From the NCBI GenBank assembly GCA_028583415.1, contig CM053270.1:386001-450000 (forward strand): a stretch of DNA of 64,000 nt, read 5' to 3'. The notes under the pieces are model-generated. The model was given only the letters and a program-made list of their open reading frames with translations, was not told the DNA's origin and made no database searches. Numbering within the stretch: position 1 is the first letter of the stretch; every line of letters begins with the position of its first letter. Below, piece by piece: positions 21,596 through 34,203 of this stretch. The stretch comes from Protea cynaroides. Taxonomy: Eukaryota > Streptophyta > Magnoliopsida > Proteales > Proteaceae. Position numbers and translations under genes: made by a program.

Positions 21596-21610
21596 TTAAA
21601 AATTTTGTCC

Positions 21611-23250
21611 TCAAAATTTGTACATACCTTCCGAGTCAAAAAGGTGAGGATATTGCTTCCGCATAGCATTCTCTTCTTCCCATGTGATCTCTTCTATATC
21701 TCGGCTCCTCCAGGCGACTTTAACATAGTATATCTCATGGTTGCATAGACGTTGAACCATTCGACTAGTGATTTTAGTTGGTGCTACTTTGAATGTCAAA
21801 TCATCAGTTAAACCTGGTGGATCTGCTGTCAAAATATGCGTTGGGTCTCTGACGTACTTCTTCAGCAATGAGACATGAAATACATCATGCACACTTGACA
21901 TAGATGGTGGTAGTGCTAACTGATAAGCCACCTTTTCACGTTTGGCTAAAATCTCATATGGCCCAACATATCTTGGACTTAGCTTCCCTTTCTGTCCGAA
22001 TCATTTTAAACCTCGCATAGGTGATACTTTCAAGAATACCTTATCACCTACGACAAATTCAAGGTCTCTGTGTCGAGTATCTGCATACTGTTTCTAATGA
22101 TTCTGAGCCGTTCTAACTCTTTCTTTGATAATGTCGACTACTCGACAAGTCTCTTCAACAAATTCTGGTCCAACGATGCTACGTTCACCAACTTCATTCC
22201 AAAATAAAGGAGTTCGACACTTTCTACCATACAGTGCTTTATAAGGTGACATATGTATAGTAGCTTGATAGCTGTTGTTATAGGCGAACTCGATCAATGG
22301 TAGTTTCTTATCCCATGATCCTTTAAAGTCAATTACACAGGCTCGAAGCATATCTTCTAAAATCTGAATGGTACGCTCTGACTGTCCGTCTGTCTGAGGA
22401 TGGAATGTAATACTGAACTTCAATGTTGTACCCATAGCCTTTTGCAATCCTTTTCAAAACTTTAAAGTAAAGCGTGGGTCTCTATCAAACACAATGCTTT
22501 CAAGTGCACCATGTAATCTGACAATGTTATCCACATATATCTTGGCTAACCTCTCCAGGGTATACTGTGGTCGTATTGCTATAAAGCGAGCTGTCTTAGT
22601 CAGACGATCTATAATCACCCAGACCACGTCAACTACTCGAGGAGTCAATGGTAACCCGGAGACGAAGTCCATAGTGATGCAGTCCCATTTCCATGCTGGT
22701 TCTGTTAACGACTATAATAGTCCTACAGGTCTTTTTCGTTCAGCTTTCACCCTCTGACAATTTAGGCATTGAGACACGAATTTAGCTACATCTGCTTTCA
22801 TTCCTCTCCACCAATATAATTTCTTCAAATCATGATACATATTTGTACTTCCAGGATGTACCGAATAGGTGGTGGTATGAGCTTCCTTCATTAGTCGGTG
22901 TCTAATGTCCAAATTTTTTGTTTCAGGAACACATACTCTTCCTTTGTACTTCAGTACCTTTTCATCATCTAAGGTGAACTCAGGAATAGTCCTATCTTTT
23001 TCGATGTCTTCTTGTACCGTTCTTAGATAAGGGTCTGATTTAATAGCTTCTTTCACTTCATTAATTATATCAGGTACAATCTTCAACGTTGTGAACATGT
23101 TTGAAAACTGATGAATAAACCCTTGGTTGGTTGATTCACCCGGTGCATCTATCACGAACTGCTCATTACCGTAATTGAACACTTTTCCTATTGTACACAT
23201 TGCTGCAGTTGTGTTAACCTCTCATTGAGACTTTATCATTGCTTTTCTTC
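21611..23250 (-). pseudogene. M2 pol: integrase and chromodomain
   Basis: The C-terminal chromodomain-like segment (IYYVKVAWRSRDIEEITWEE ... YPHLFDSEGMY) is at 21611-21800, preceded by VFHVSLLKKYV. The integrase core is in pieces at 22094-22672 (FVSGLPLTPR, FDRDPRFT, QSERTIQILEDML), and the zinc region at 22712-22860 has CLNCQRVK. Several stops and frameshifts (about 22093, 22450, 22711) break it. Confidence 0.9.
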
Positions 23251-24500
23251 TTAGCGCATCAGCAACTACATTAGCCTTTTTGGATGATACTGGATATCAC
23301 AATCATAATCTTTTAATAATTCCAGCCATCTTCTTTGTCGCATGTTCAACTGCTTCTGATTAAAAAGATAAGTGAGACTCTTATGATCTGATTTAATCTG
23401 AAATTTCTCTCCGTACAAGTAATGTCTCCATATCTTGACAGCATGTACTACTGCCGCTAATTCCAAGTCATGAGTGAGATAGTTCTTCTCATGTGTCTTC
23501 AGTTATCTTGAAGCATACACAATTACTTATTCTCCATGCATAAGTACACATCCTAAACCCAATCCTGACGCATCAGTGTACAAGATAAAGGGTTGTCCTG
23601 GAATAAGAATAGTCAAGATCAGAGCAGATATCAATCTAGCCTTCAATGTTTGGAAACTTTTCTCACATTTATCAGTCTAAACAAACTTTTCTCCTTTCTT
23701 AGTCAAACTGGTGAGAGGTACGGCAATTCTGGAATAGTCTTCCACGAATCGTCGATAATACCCAGCTATACTAGGAAACTTCTAATTTCTGCAACGCTCT
23801 TTGGTGCTTCCCACTTTACAATGGCTTTAATCTTGCTAGGATCCACTTTAATTCCTTCAGCGGATACAACATGGCCTAAGAAAGCGACCTCATTTAACCA
23901 AAACTCACACTTTGTAAATTTGACATAAAGCTTCTCTTTCCTTAATCGCTGCAGAGCGGCTCTTAGATTCATGACATGAGTTTCATTGTCCTCGGAGTAG
24001 ACCAATATATCATCAATAAACACAATGACCGACATATCCAATATATCATGGAATACCCAATTCATGAGTTCCATAAAAATTGCGGGTGCATTCGTCAATC
24101 CAAAAGACTTGACTAAAAATTCATAATGTCCATATCTTGTTCTAAATGCTGTCTTTGGAATATCACCATCCTTAATCTTCAACTGATGGTATCCTGACCG
24201 AAGATCGATCTTGGAGAACACCTTGGCACCTTGCAACTGATCGAACAAGTCATCGATCTGAGGAAACGGGTACCGATTCTTGATTGTAAGCTTATTCAAT
24301 TCTCGGTAGTCTATACATAGTCGAACGCTACCGTCCTTCTTCTTTACAAACAATACTGGAGCTCCCCATGGCGATATGCTAGGTCTGATATAATCCTTGT
24401 CCAATAATTCTTGTAATTGTACCTTCAATTCCTTCAGTTCAATAGGAGCCATTCGATAGGGTGCTTTAAATACTGGTGCGGATCCGGGTATCAGGTTTAT
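23251..24500 (-). pseudogene. M2 pol: RT and RNase H
   Basis: RT is continuous from about 24480 to 23766: KKDGSVRLCIDYRELNK, SKIDLRSGYHQLKIKDGD, FGLTNAPAIFMELMN, FIDDILVYSEDNETH, then SFL near 23770 where a frameshift follows. RNase H pieces run to 23266 (MELAAVVHAVKIWRHYLYGE, DHKSLTYLFNQKQLN). The catalytic FIDD is intact. Confidence 0.9.
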
Positions 24501-25090
24501 AACGAACTCTGTCGCTCGGTCGGGTGGTAGTCCTGGTAGTTCTTTAGAAAATACATCTGGAAAGTCACGTACAATATCAATATCCTGCACTCGTGGTGCT
24601 TCCTTGGTGAGGTCGACCACTGATACTAAATACCCAACTCCTCCTTTCTCAAGGCATTTCCTAGCCTTTAATGCAGAGAGGATGAGTTTTCATTTTCGGG
24701 GAAGTTTGGTTCTCGCAAAACTAAACTCTACTCCTTCCTTGTCTTTAAATGTCAGCTTCTTTTCTGCACATAATAGGTTTGCAGAATGCCGAGCTAACCA
24801 GTCCATTCCCAAGATAACGTCAAAGTCTACCATCTCAAGTTGAATCAAGGTTGCATCCAAAGTCTTCTCGTCAATAAGAACTGGAATGGTCCATAACCTT
24901 TTTCTAATTCTACTTCTAATCCCATAGGTGATCGTACAAGCAGTTTAAAGTCTAAAGATTTGAGGGGTAGGTTTAGCTTGTTTCCAAATGACACAGATAT
25001 AAAAGAATGAGTAGCTCCAAAATCAAAGAGTACTCTAGCGGGTATGCCATTAATAGGTACGATACCTATGATTTGTTTTGATTTAGTCTA
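24501..25090 (-). pseudogene. M2 pol: aspartic protease and linker
   Basis: The PR hallmark (GMDWLARHSANLL-like) reads at about 24780-24815, and the active-site D-x-G region at about 25020-25045. The linker to RT (DIVRDFPDVFSKELPGLPPD) is in the long 24620-23766 frame. The N-terminal part is frameshifted. Confidence 0.78.
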
Positions 25091-25123
25091 CATGCTCACA
25101 CAATGTAACACAAAATGAAAGGT

Positions 25124-26397
25124 TCAGGTCATACCTGTGACCGCATCAGGCGATGCGACAACATCCTCAGATGTAACAGCATAAACCTTTCCTTGCTGTA
25201 GCTGCTTCCTGGGTTTAGGACACTCCCTTGAACAATGTCCTATTTGGTTGCAGTTAAAGCATTTTACTCCTTCATTGTTCTGCTTTTGTTGCGGTTGAGC
25301 TACTGGAGTAGTCTTGGCTGCAGCATTGAAACCTTGAGTATGAAAGGGTTTGAATGTCCTTGTATTTCCTCCGTTATAAGAATTCTCATTTGGCCTCTTG
25401 ATACCTCTATTCTGAGCGAAATAGCTCTCTTTCTGGCTCGACTCTATTACTCGAGAAATTTGTACTGCTTCATTGTAGACCTTCTTTTCGAGTCCCAGAA
25501 CATGCTCGCGAATGCTTCCTCTAAGTCCCATGACGAACCTTCGAGTCTTTGTATTTTCTTCCTGCATGCTGGCGGGTGCAAAGAAAAACAGCTCCTCATA
25601 ACGCTGTTGGTATGCATCTACGGTCATTTTCCCCTGATATAAACTTAGGAACTCTCTTTCCATAGAATCTCTAAAACTCTAGGGAAATACTTCTCAAAGA
25701 ATGCCTCTTTATATATATCCCAGGTCAATTGGGTGTGCTTTGTTAACAGATAAGTCCGTGTGGACTTCCACCAGTGGTGTGCATCGCCTTCAGCATGAAG
25801 GTTGCACACAGCACTTTCTCCTCCTCATTCACTGTCATCATCATAAAATTTCTTTCCATTTCATCAATCCAGTATGCTGGCCACAAAGAATCTGTGGGCT
25901 TACCATTATATTCTTTGGGCTTCATCTTCAGAAAACGCTTGATCAATCGAGAGTGGTCCAGCTGATACGGAGCATAGGCCCCATACATAGGTGGTTGATA
26001 CTGGTAACTGCCTTGAGCTACCTCAGGATTCTGCACTTGAGCCTGCATGACTGGTGTTTAAGGTGCGTGGGGTACCGTGTTGCTTCCCCCCAGTACTGTA
26101 CTAGCCTGCCCTGTTGGCATAGGTGTCGTATGGGCAGCTGGAAAAGCCATTCCAATAGCAGCTTGCATATTGACTTGCACTTGTTGTATTTGTTGCAGCT
26201 GTTGTGCCAAGTTCATTACGGCTGTATCCAAATTCGTAGGTGGGGCTGGCAAGTTTGTAGGATTTTCCTGGCCACAAGCTACTGGTGGTGCCGTATTCTA
26301 GTTTTCTTGTACATCAGGAATTTCATGGCTGTCCTCCCACAGGTGGTGGTGGTGGAATTGGGTTACGACCTCATCTGGTCACCCTTCGCCCAGCCAT
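25124..26397 (-). pseudogene. M2 gag
   Basis: CCHC knuckle CFNCNQIGHCSRECP at about 25205-25265, preceded by the Gag core (VDAYQQRYEELFFFAPASM, TRRFVMGLRGSIREHVLGLE) and the upstream part (DSLWPAYWIDEMERNFMMMT). The N-terminal section is Gln/Pro-rich, and a likely ATG is at 26397. Frameshifts at about 25680 and 26050 and early stops break it. It is clearly diverged from M1/M5 gag, supporting a separate subfamily. Confidence 0.87.
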
Positions 26398-26519
26398 TTC
26401 CTATTCTGGTGTGGTAGTGTCTGAAAACAATCATAGCACATGTGAGGCAATCAATATAAGTAGTTCTCAAGAATCCAACTAATCAATATAAATTTCAAAT
26501 TTTTCAGATCATTCGGACA

Positions 26520-26585
26520 AAATACTATGTTTTCCAACGTAGGGTCGATGGTAGGGTTGGTCGTTATGCGACCCTAGGGTATGCG
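26520..26585 (-). promoter_or_regulatory. M2 leader, left piece with TAGGGTCGA motifs and ATGCG target site
   Basis: Contains TAGGGTCGATGG and GCGACCCTAGGG, then ATGCG (26581-26585), where the E1 LTR begins. The leader resumes at 45322 with a second ATGCG, so ATGCG is the 5-bp target duplication. Confidence 0.75.
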
Positions 26586-29500
26586 TGTCACACCCCAATT
26601 CTGAACCAATCAGAATGGTGTGAGTGAACCGTCACTGAACCAACGGCTCATACAGGATCTCAATAAGACTGTGTCCACTTAGACAAACCATTGCACAAAA
26701 CCACAATCAGAATATAATCGTATACAGAGGAAGTCTTTAATAAAATGAACTGAGTATCTATTGATAAATATTAATAAAATATTCCATTATCCAAATTCTC
26801 AAAACATAAATAAATATCTTTACATTACTTTAATGTCAACCGAAAATAACTGAAACAAATAAAATAAAATCCTAGAGATACACGCAGAAAGGGCACTTGC
26901 ATGAAGCGTCATGCTCGTCCTCTCCTACCTGCACGTCCAGAGCAGCAACACCTCCATACGCCGAAGCATTCATGTAATCATCCACCGTATAACCTGTATC
27001 AACATCTAAAAACATGTATATATACAAGGGTGAGCTCACAACTTAGCTCAGTAAGACAATCAGACAGTGTAACATTCATATGCATGAGTAACAATCATAT
27101 TATATCATGGTCTGGTTTTAAGTTTGCAATGTGTTATAGAAAGGATTGGCGACCATCGCACCTCTATACATGAGTGTTTGAAGCCGCCCAATAGATCACA
27201 CCACTGCCGTCCCACATGCACCCACCATGGAATAGAGATAGAGCAAAGGCGTCCACCACCTCCCCTAATGCTCTACCCATACCAACACGTAAGCCCCTGT
27301 TGGCGAGGTCTTGCAAACTGGGCTCGCAACTAACCAATCCTATATGTCATCACAGTAGGCCCTATCCCAGTATAGCTCCCTACGGCATAGAGATAGAGCG
27401 AGAGTCTGGTGGCCAGGCCGGAGACCACAGTGCCACCTCCTCCCCCTGATGCCCTACCCGCACCAAGCATATTAAGACAGAACAATACGCAAGGGAGACC
27501 CTATCCCAACATAGCTCCCTACGGCATAGAGATAGAGCTAGAGTCTGGTGGCCAGGCTGGAGACCACAGTACCACGTCCTCCCCCTGATGCCCTACCCGC
27601 ACCAAGCATGCTAAGATAGAATACTACAAAAAGGTGCTAGTGTGAGGAATGATCCCAGACCCCAAGCCATTCCCATTCCACACATCAACGAAAACAATCA
27701 TATGCCTAACAATCACATCCTAGCATAGCGAGTATGCATGAACGAGTATGCATGAACAATAATAATAACTGAAAGTAAAGGATGACATGCGAATATGCAC
27801 AAACATCAATCCACATAGTCATTGTTATTAACAACGGTTTACTGTCCATTAGATTATTAGGGTTTAGGTCCTATTCCCTTACCTGACGCTCGTTTGATAG
27901 CTTGCTCCACGTCGCAAGATCCAAACGTGCTATCACAAAGTCCAACACAATATTAAGGTTTAAATTAGAATAGGTTTACGTTGGCTGGAAAACCAATGAG
28001 ATTACAAAATACATCTCACAGAGCTTACCGATCACAGGTACCGGTCGCAGCACTGTGGGGAAACCTACGACCGGTATGGTCAGCCGGTCCCCACAGACCA
28101 GCCCCCCGGAAGGTACCGGTCACTGTATCGGTCGCATAGGGTGCAACCGGTATAGTCGACCGGTATGTTCCCGGAAGACCATACGTTCGGTTCTCGACTG
28201 TCGTCGATCATCCCCTATTGATCCTAGGGTTTCTCCTACACATTCTAGGTTTGAGCACTGAGTTAGAGTTGTTTCCAACTCCATTCAAATCCTAGCTTTG
28301 ACGGTCTTCTTCCTAGAACTCGAATCTAGGGTTTACCGACTAGATTAGGGTTTGTCGGCAAAAATAGGGTTTATCGGCAAAATAAGGTTTTAGATCAATA
28401 CATGCTTTGCATGGTATTGATCAAAGCAACCTAACCATACTAGAGTCATAATCCTAGAGTCATAATGTAAAAGAAGGTTTAAGCACTCACCGTCGACTGG
28501 CGATAAGGTGTTCTTCGTCGAATAGCAATATCGGCTCTTCCTAGCTTCTCCTCCTTCTTCAGCCTCTTTCTCCTTTCTAGAGTTTGTGAGGATCAATGGG
28601 AGGGATTCTAGGAGGTTTAGAGGTGTTTATATAGGCTAGGTTTAGGTTTAGGAAGCCTTCTAGGATTAGTAAAGTCCTAGGGTTCGGAATTTAGAAAGTA
28701 GGACCCGTAGAGATCCGGTTCCAGATCTTGGTAATCTGCTGACTATACCGGTCGATCGGTACCAATGCTAAGACCGGTACCATCAACCAGTATGACTAAA
28801 TTCATACCTAATTTGGTCCGTTTGGTCCGATTTCATAGCTGGTTGTCATCCGCTCGTCCCGTCTGGCCCGGTGATGTTTGGAAGACCTGTTACGACAAGA
28901 AATCAAGGTTTAGACCTATTAAGGCATGTTACAACATGCGATCGGTACCTTCCGGGGGGCTGGTCTATGGGGACCGGCTGACCATACCGGTCGCAGGTTT
29001 CCCCATAGTGCTGCGATCGGTACCTGCGACCCGTCAGCTCAGTGAGATGTATTTTGTAATCTCGTTGGTTTTTCGACCAACGTAAACCTATTCTAATTTA
29101 AACCTTAATATTGTGTAGGACTTTGTGATAGCACATTTGGATCTTGTGACGCGGAGCAAGCTATCAAACGAGCGTCAGGTAAGGGAATCAGACCTAAACC
29201 CTAATAATCTAATGGACAGTAAACCATTGTTAATAACAATGACTCTGTGGAATGATGTTTGTGTATATTCGCATGTCATCCTTTACTTTTAGTTAATATT
29301 ATTGTTCATGCATACTCGCTATGCTAGGATGTGATTGTTAGGCATGTGATTGTTTTCATTGGTGTGTGGAATGGGAAGGGCTTGGGGTCTGGGATCATTC
29401 CTCACACTATCACCTTTTTATAGTATTCTATCTTAGCATGCTTGGTGCGGGTAGGGCATCAGGGGGAGGACGTAGTACTGTGGTCTCTGGCCTGGCCACC

Positions 29501-29641
29501 AGACTCTAGCTCTCTATCTCTATGGCGTAGGGAGCTATGTTGGGATAGGGTCTACCTTGCATATTGTTCTGTTTAGTATGCTTGGTGCGGGTAAGGCATC
29601 AGGGGGGAGGACGTGGCACTGTGGTCTTCGGCCTGGCCACC
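26586..29641. repeat. E1 (M5 LTR, first copy), left part: LTR plus start of its inverted arm
   Basis: 26586 to about 28920 is a minus-strand LTR (TGTCACACCCC start), but it lacks the last ~25 bases before the normal CA end. At about 28920-28940 it switches to a reverse-complement copy of its own sequence, which runs to 29641 where the M3/M4 array is inserted. Motifs are of ACCGGT type (28025-28175). A 139-bp tandem duplication starts at about 27374 and 27513. LTR peptide at about 26880-27010, minus strand. Confidence 0.85.
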
Positions 29642-31989
29642 TGTCACACCCCAATTCTGAACCAACCAGAATGGTGTAAGTGAACCGTCATTGAACCAAC
29701 GGTTCACACCAGGATCTCGAATAGACCGTGTACACTCATACAAACCAATGCACATAACCACAATCAGAATATAACTAGTACAGCGGAAGTCTTTAAATAA
29801 ATGAACTGAGAATCTATTGATAAATTTAAATAAAATATCCAATATTTCAAAATCCAAATATAAACTAAATATCTTTACATCTCTTTAATCCATCTGAAAA
29901 TAATTAAAATAAATAAAAATCCAATCAAATGTACACGTAGAAAGGGCACTCGCATGAAGCGTCATGCTCGTCCTCTCCTGCCTGTACATCCAAAGCAGCA
30001 ACACCACCATACGTCGGAGCATTCATATAGTCGTCCACGGTGTAACCTGCATCAACATCTAAAAACAATGTGTACACAAAGGGTGAGCTCACAACTTAGC
30101 TCAGTAAGACAATCAGACAATTTCACAATATTATGCATGAGTAATAATCATTTTATGCTGTGGTCTGGTTTAAGTTTGCAATGTGCTATAGAAAGGTTTG
30201 GTGGCCGCCTCACCTCTATACACGAGTGTGTGGCATTACACAGTAGATCACACCACCACCGACCCACATGCACCCATCATGGGATAGAAATAGAGCTAAG
30301 GTATACCCGCACCTCCCCTGATACTCCACCCATACCAGTACCTAAGCCCCTACTGGTCAGGGCTTTCAAACAGGGCTCGCAACTAACCAATCCTATATGT
30401 CATCAATGTAGGCTCTATCCCAGTACAGCCGTCTATGACATAGAGATAGAGCTAGAGCGTGCAGGCTGGGATGGAGACCACAATACCTTACCTCCCCCTC
30501 ATACCCTATCTGCAACAAGCATACTAGGATAGAACAATACGCAGGTAGACCCTATCCCAACATAACTCCCTACGGCATAGAGATAGAGCTAAAGCATCAT
30601 GGCCAGGCCAGCGTCAACATCGGAGACCACAGTGTCACATCATCATGGCCAGGTCAACATCACCATCGGAGACCATCGTGCCACGACCTTCCCCTGATAC
30701 CCCACCCATACCAAGCATGTTAAAATAGAATACTACAAAAGGTGCCAGAGTGAGGAATGATCCCAGGCCCCATGCCCTTCCCATTCCACACTCCAACGAA
30801 AACAATCACATGCCTAACAATCACATCCTATCATGCATGAACAATAATAATAACTGAAAGTAACGGATGGCATGTGAATATGCACAAACATCACATCATA
30901 TATATTCAGGGTTATTAACAACTATTTACTGTCCATTAATTATTAGGGTTTAGGTCAGATTCCCTTACCAGATGCTTGTTTGATAGCTTACTCCACGTCG
31001 CAAGATCCAAACATGCTATCACAGAGTCCTACATAATATTAGGGTTCCATTAAAATAGTTCTTAGGGTTTCACGTTGGTCGGAACACCAACAGGGTTCCA
31101 AAACCAGTCTTTCAGAGCTGACCGGTCTCAACATACCGGTCGCATCACTGTGGGAAAGCTAGCAACCGGTATGGTCGACCGATATGTCTTCGAAAGACCA
31201 TACTTTAGGTTTTTTGACTGTCGTCGATCATTCTTCATGGATTTCCAGGGTTTCTCCTATCCATTCTAGGTCTAAGCTTTGAGTTAGAGTTATCTCCAAC
31301 TCATTCAAGTCTAGTTTTGATGATAATCATCCTAGAACTTGAATCTAGGGTTTGACGGTAAATTAGGGTTTAATGGCCAATTAGGGTTTTAGATCAATAC
31401 CTGCTTTGCATGGTATTGATCCAACCATACAACTATCCTAGAGTCATAGAATAATGAGAATGATTAAAACACTTACCATCGACTGGCGTAAGGTGAGTGT
31501 CATCGAACGGCAATGGCAGCACTTCCTTCTTCTTCCTAGCTTCTTCTCCTTCTCCAACCTCATTCTCCTTTCTAGGGTTTGTGAAGAATAATGGAAAGGA
31601 TTGGAGGAGGTTTAGAGGTGTTTATATAGGCTAGGATTAGGGTTTAGTAACCCTATTAGGATTAGGAAGGTCCAGGTATTAGGGTTTAGGAAAGTGGGAC
31701 CCGTAGAGATCCAATTCCGGATCTCCGTAGTCAACTGCACAGAGTTGACCGGTCCACCGGTATGTAGACCGGTACCATCGACCGGTCAACATAAAATCAT
31801 ACTTAGTTGTCCGCCTTTGGTCCGATTTCGTACCTGATTGTCATCCGCTCGTCCCGTCTGGTCCATTGATGATCGAAAGACCTGCTACGACATGAAATCA
31901 AGGTTTAGACCGGGTTTATGGAGTGCGGGTCTTACAACTCCCCTACCCTTAAAATAAATTTCGTCTCAAAATTTGCATGTAGTTTCACA
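29642..31989 (-). repeat. M3 3' LTR, 53 bp longer than related LTRs
   Basis: Starts TGTCACACCCC and ends TTTCACA at 31989. The usual end GGGTCTTACA is at 31936. The extra 53 bp hold a fossil PPT (31937-31950) and a stretch of former internal sequence. The functional PPT is now at 31990-32003. ACCGGT motifs at 31120-31190 and 31745-31795. Confidence 0.88.
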
Positions 31990-32003
31990 TCTCCCCCACC
32001 CTT
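31990..32003 (-). other. M3 polypurine tract
   Basis: Minus strand AAGGGTGGGGGAGA immediately before the extended LTR start TGTGAAACTAC. Confidence 0.82.
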
Positions 32004-32019
32004 AAAAGAAATTTCGGCC

Positions 32020-34203
32020 TCAAAATTTGAACGTACCTTGATCGTCGAAAAGGTTAGGGTACTCCTTCCTCATCGCGCTCTCCTCTTCCCAAGTAATCTC
32101 TTCGACATCTTGGCTTTTCCAATGCACTTTCACATAATGGATATCCTTGGTTTGAAGTTGTTGTACCTTCTGGCTTGAGAGCATCACAGGCACCACTTCA
32201 AACGTTAAGTCTTCAGTCAAGTCTGGAGGGTCTGCTGTCAAGATGTGCGATGGATCCCTGACATACTTCTTCAATAATGATATATGGAACACATCATGAA
32301 CGCTTGACATAGATTGTGGTAGAGCCAATTGATATGCTACATTACCACGTCTGGTCAATATCTCGTTTGGTCCCACATACTTGGGGCACAGCTTCCCCTT
32401 CTTACCAAACCTTTTCAGACCTCGCACCGGTGATATCTTCAAGAATACTTTGTCACCCACTACAAACTCCAGATCTCGACGTCGATTATCCGCATAGTGC
32501 TTCTGTCGAACTTGAGCTGTCTTTACTCTCTCATTGATTTGATCAATCACTCGACAAGTTTCTTCAACGAACTCCGGTCCTACAATTCTTCTTTCTCCCA
32601 CCTCGTTCCATAACAGAGGTGTTCGACACTTTTTCCCATAGAGTGCTTCATATGGAGCCATCTGAATTGTAGCCTGATAGCTGTTGTTATAAGAAAACTC
32701 AATAAGTGATAGCTTCTCGTCCCAAGCTCCCTTGAAGTCTAATGCACAAGCTCGGAGCATGTCTTCTAAAATTTGAATAGTCCTTTTTGACTGCCCGTTT
32801 GTCTGAGGGCAGAAAGTTGTACTAAACTTCAACTTAGTTCCCATAGCTTTCTGTAATCCTCCCCAGAACTTTGATGTAAAACGAGGGTCTTTGTCAGATA
32901 CTATACTTTCTGGGACGCCATGAAGTCTGACTATATTATCAACATATAACTTGGCCAGCTTGTCCATGGTATACTGAGGTCTGACCGCAATGAATCGAGC
33001 TGACTTGGTGAGTCGAGCGACTATTACCCAAACTGCATCCACTGACCTTGGTGTCAAAGGTAGGCCAGTAACGAAATCCATAGTGATGCAATCCCACTTC
33101 CATGCAGGCTCTGATAGTGGTTGCAGCAAATCTGCGGGTCTTTGCCTTTCTACTTTAACTTGTTGACAATTCAGACATTGAAACACGAAACGAGCTATAT
33201 CTTCTTTCATACCCCTCCACCAATACAGTCTTCTTAAATCGTGGTACATTTTGGTACTTCCTGGATGTACCGAATATGGGGTGTAATGAGCTTCAGTCAT
33301 AACTCGATCTCTGATATTGCAGTCTTCACTCTCAGGTATACATAACCGTCCACGATACCTAAGTACCTTGTCTGAATCCAAGGTAAAGTCAGGATTGCTC
33401 GTACCCTTCTCTAAGTCTTCTTGGACTGTCTTGAGATGTGGATCCTGTAGGATTGCTACCTTGACTTCATCAACTAGATCCAGTGAGATCTTCAAAGCTA
33501 CGAACATCATGGTGAACTTATGAATTAAGCCTTGCTCGACTGGATCTTCTGCAGTCTCTATGATATACTTTTCATCACCTTTAATTGAACTTGAGGCTGC
33601 GGCACATAATGCAGCATTTGTACTTGGTCCTACCTCAGGTTTCGATGCCCACTTTCTGCTTAAGGCGTCAGCCACAACATTTGCTTTACCCGGATGGTAC
33701 TGGATGTCACAGTCATAATCTTTTAATAACTCCAGCCATCTCCATTGTCTCATATTCAGGTCTTTCTGAGTGAAAAGATAAGTTAAGCTCTTGTGATCTG
33801 ACTTAATATGAAACTTTTCACCGTACAAGTAGTGTCTCCAAGTCTTGATTACGTGTATAACCGCTGCTAGCTCCAAATCATGCGTAGGGTAGTTCTTCTC
33901 ATGCTCTTTTAACTGTCTTGATGCATGAGCAATTACCTGTTCTCCTTGCATCAATACACACCTAATACCCAACCCTGAAGCATCCGTATATAAGGTAAAC
34001 GGTACGCCTGGTTCTGGGATGGTCAAGATAGGTGCAGAGACTAGTCTTGACTTCAAAGTCTGAAAGTACATCTCGCACTCATCGGTCCATATGAATTTCT
34101 CTCCTTTCTTGGAGTCTGGTGAGTGGAACAGTGATCCTTGAGTAATCCTCCACGAATCTTCTATAATAACCAGCCAACCCAAGGAAACTACGAATCTCCG
34201 CAA
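32020..34203 (-). CDS. M3 pol: RNase H, integrase and chromodomain (open frame)
   Basis: The longest intact pol stretch in the window. RNase H: LYTDASGLGIRCVLMQGEQ, HDLELAAVIHVIKTWRHYLYG, DHKSLTYLF, ADALSRK. Integrase zinc region: MYHDLRRLYWWRGM, CLNCQQVK. Core: DCITMDFVTGLPLTPR, VSDKDPRFTSKF, and Lys in QSKRTIQ where the third catalytic Glu is expected. Then GPNEIL, VFHISLLKKYVRDPSH and the chromodomain-like end (IHYVKVHWKSQDVEEITWEE ... YPNLF), stop at 32020. The first ~30 residues are frameshifted RT. The Glu-to-Lys change would inactivate the integrase. Confidence 0.88.
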   Translation of the reverse strand: MRRFVVSLGWLVIIEDSWRITQGSLFHSPDSKKGEKFIWTDECEMYFQTLKSRLVSAPILTIPEPGVPFTLYTDASGLGIRCVLMQGEQVIAHASRQLKEHEKNYPTHDLELAAVIHVIKTWRHYLYGEKFHIKSDHKSLTYLFTQKDLNMRQWRWLELLKDYDCDIQYHPGKANVVADALSRKWASKPEVGPSTNAALCAAASSSIKGDEKYIIETAEDPVEQGLIHKFTMMFVALKISLDLVDEVKVAILQDPHLKTVQEDLEKGTSNPDFTLDSDKVLRYRGRLCIPESEDCNIRDRVMTEAHYTPYSVHPGSTKMYHDLRRLYWWRGMKEDIARFVFQCLNCQQVKVERQRPADLLQPLSEPAWKWDCITMDFVTGLPLTPRSVDAVWVIVARLTKSARFIAVRPQYTMDKLAKLYVDNIVRLHGVPESIVSDKDPRFTSKFWGGLQKAMGTKLKFSTTFCPQTNGQSKRTIQILEDMLRACALDFKGAWDEKLSLIEFSYNNSYQATIQMAPYEALYGKKCRTPLLWNEVGERRIVGPEFVEETCRVIDQINERVKTAQVRQKHYADNRRRDLEFVVGDKVFLKISPVRGLKRFGKKGKLCPKYVGPNEILTRRGNVAYQLALPQSMSSVHDVFHISLLKKYVRDPSHILTADPPDLTEDLTFEVVPVMLSSQKVQQLQTKDIHYVKVHWKSQDVEEITWEEESAMRKEYPNLFDDQGTFKF

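Noticed and set aside
26901..27173. Repeated plus-strand ORF beginning MKRHARPLLP (also near 6985, 29954, 37576, 42443, 54484)
   Set aside because: It is the antisense shadow of the conserved LTR peptide; the minus-strand frame keeps its residues across subfamilies and this one does not.
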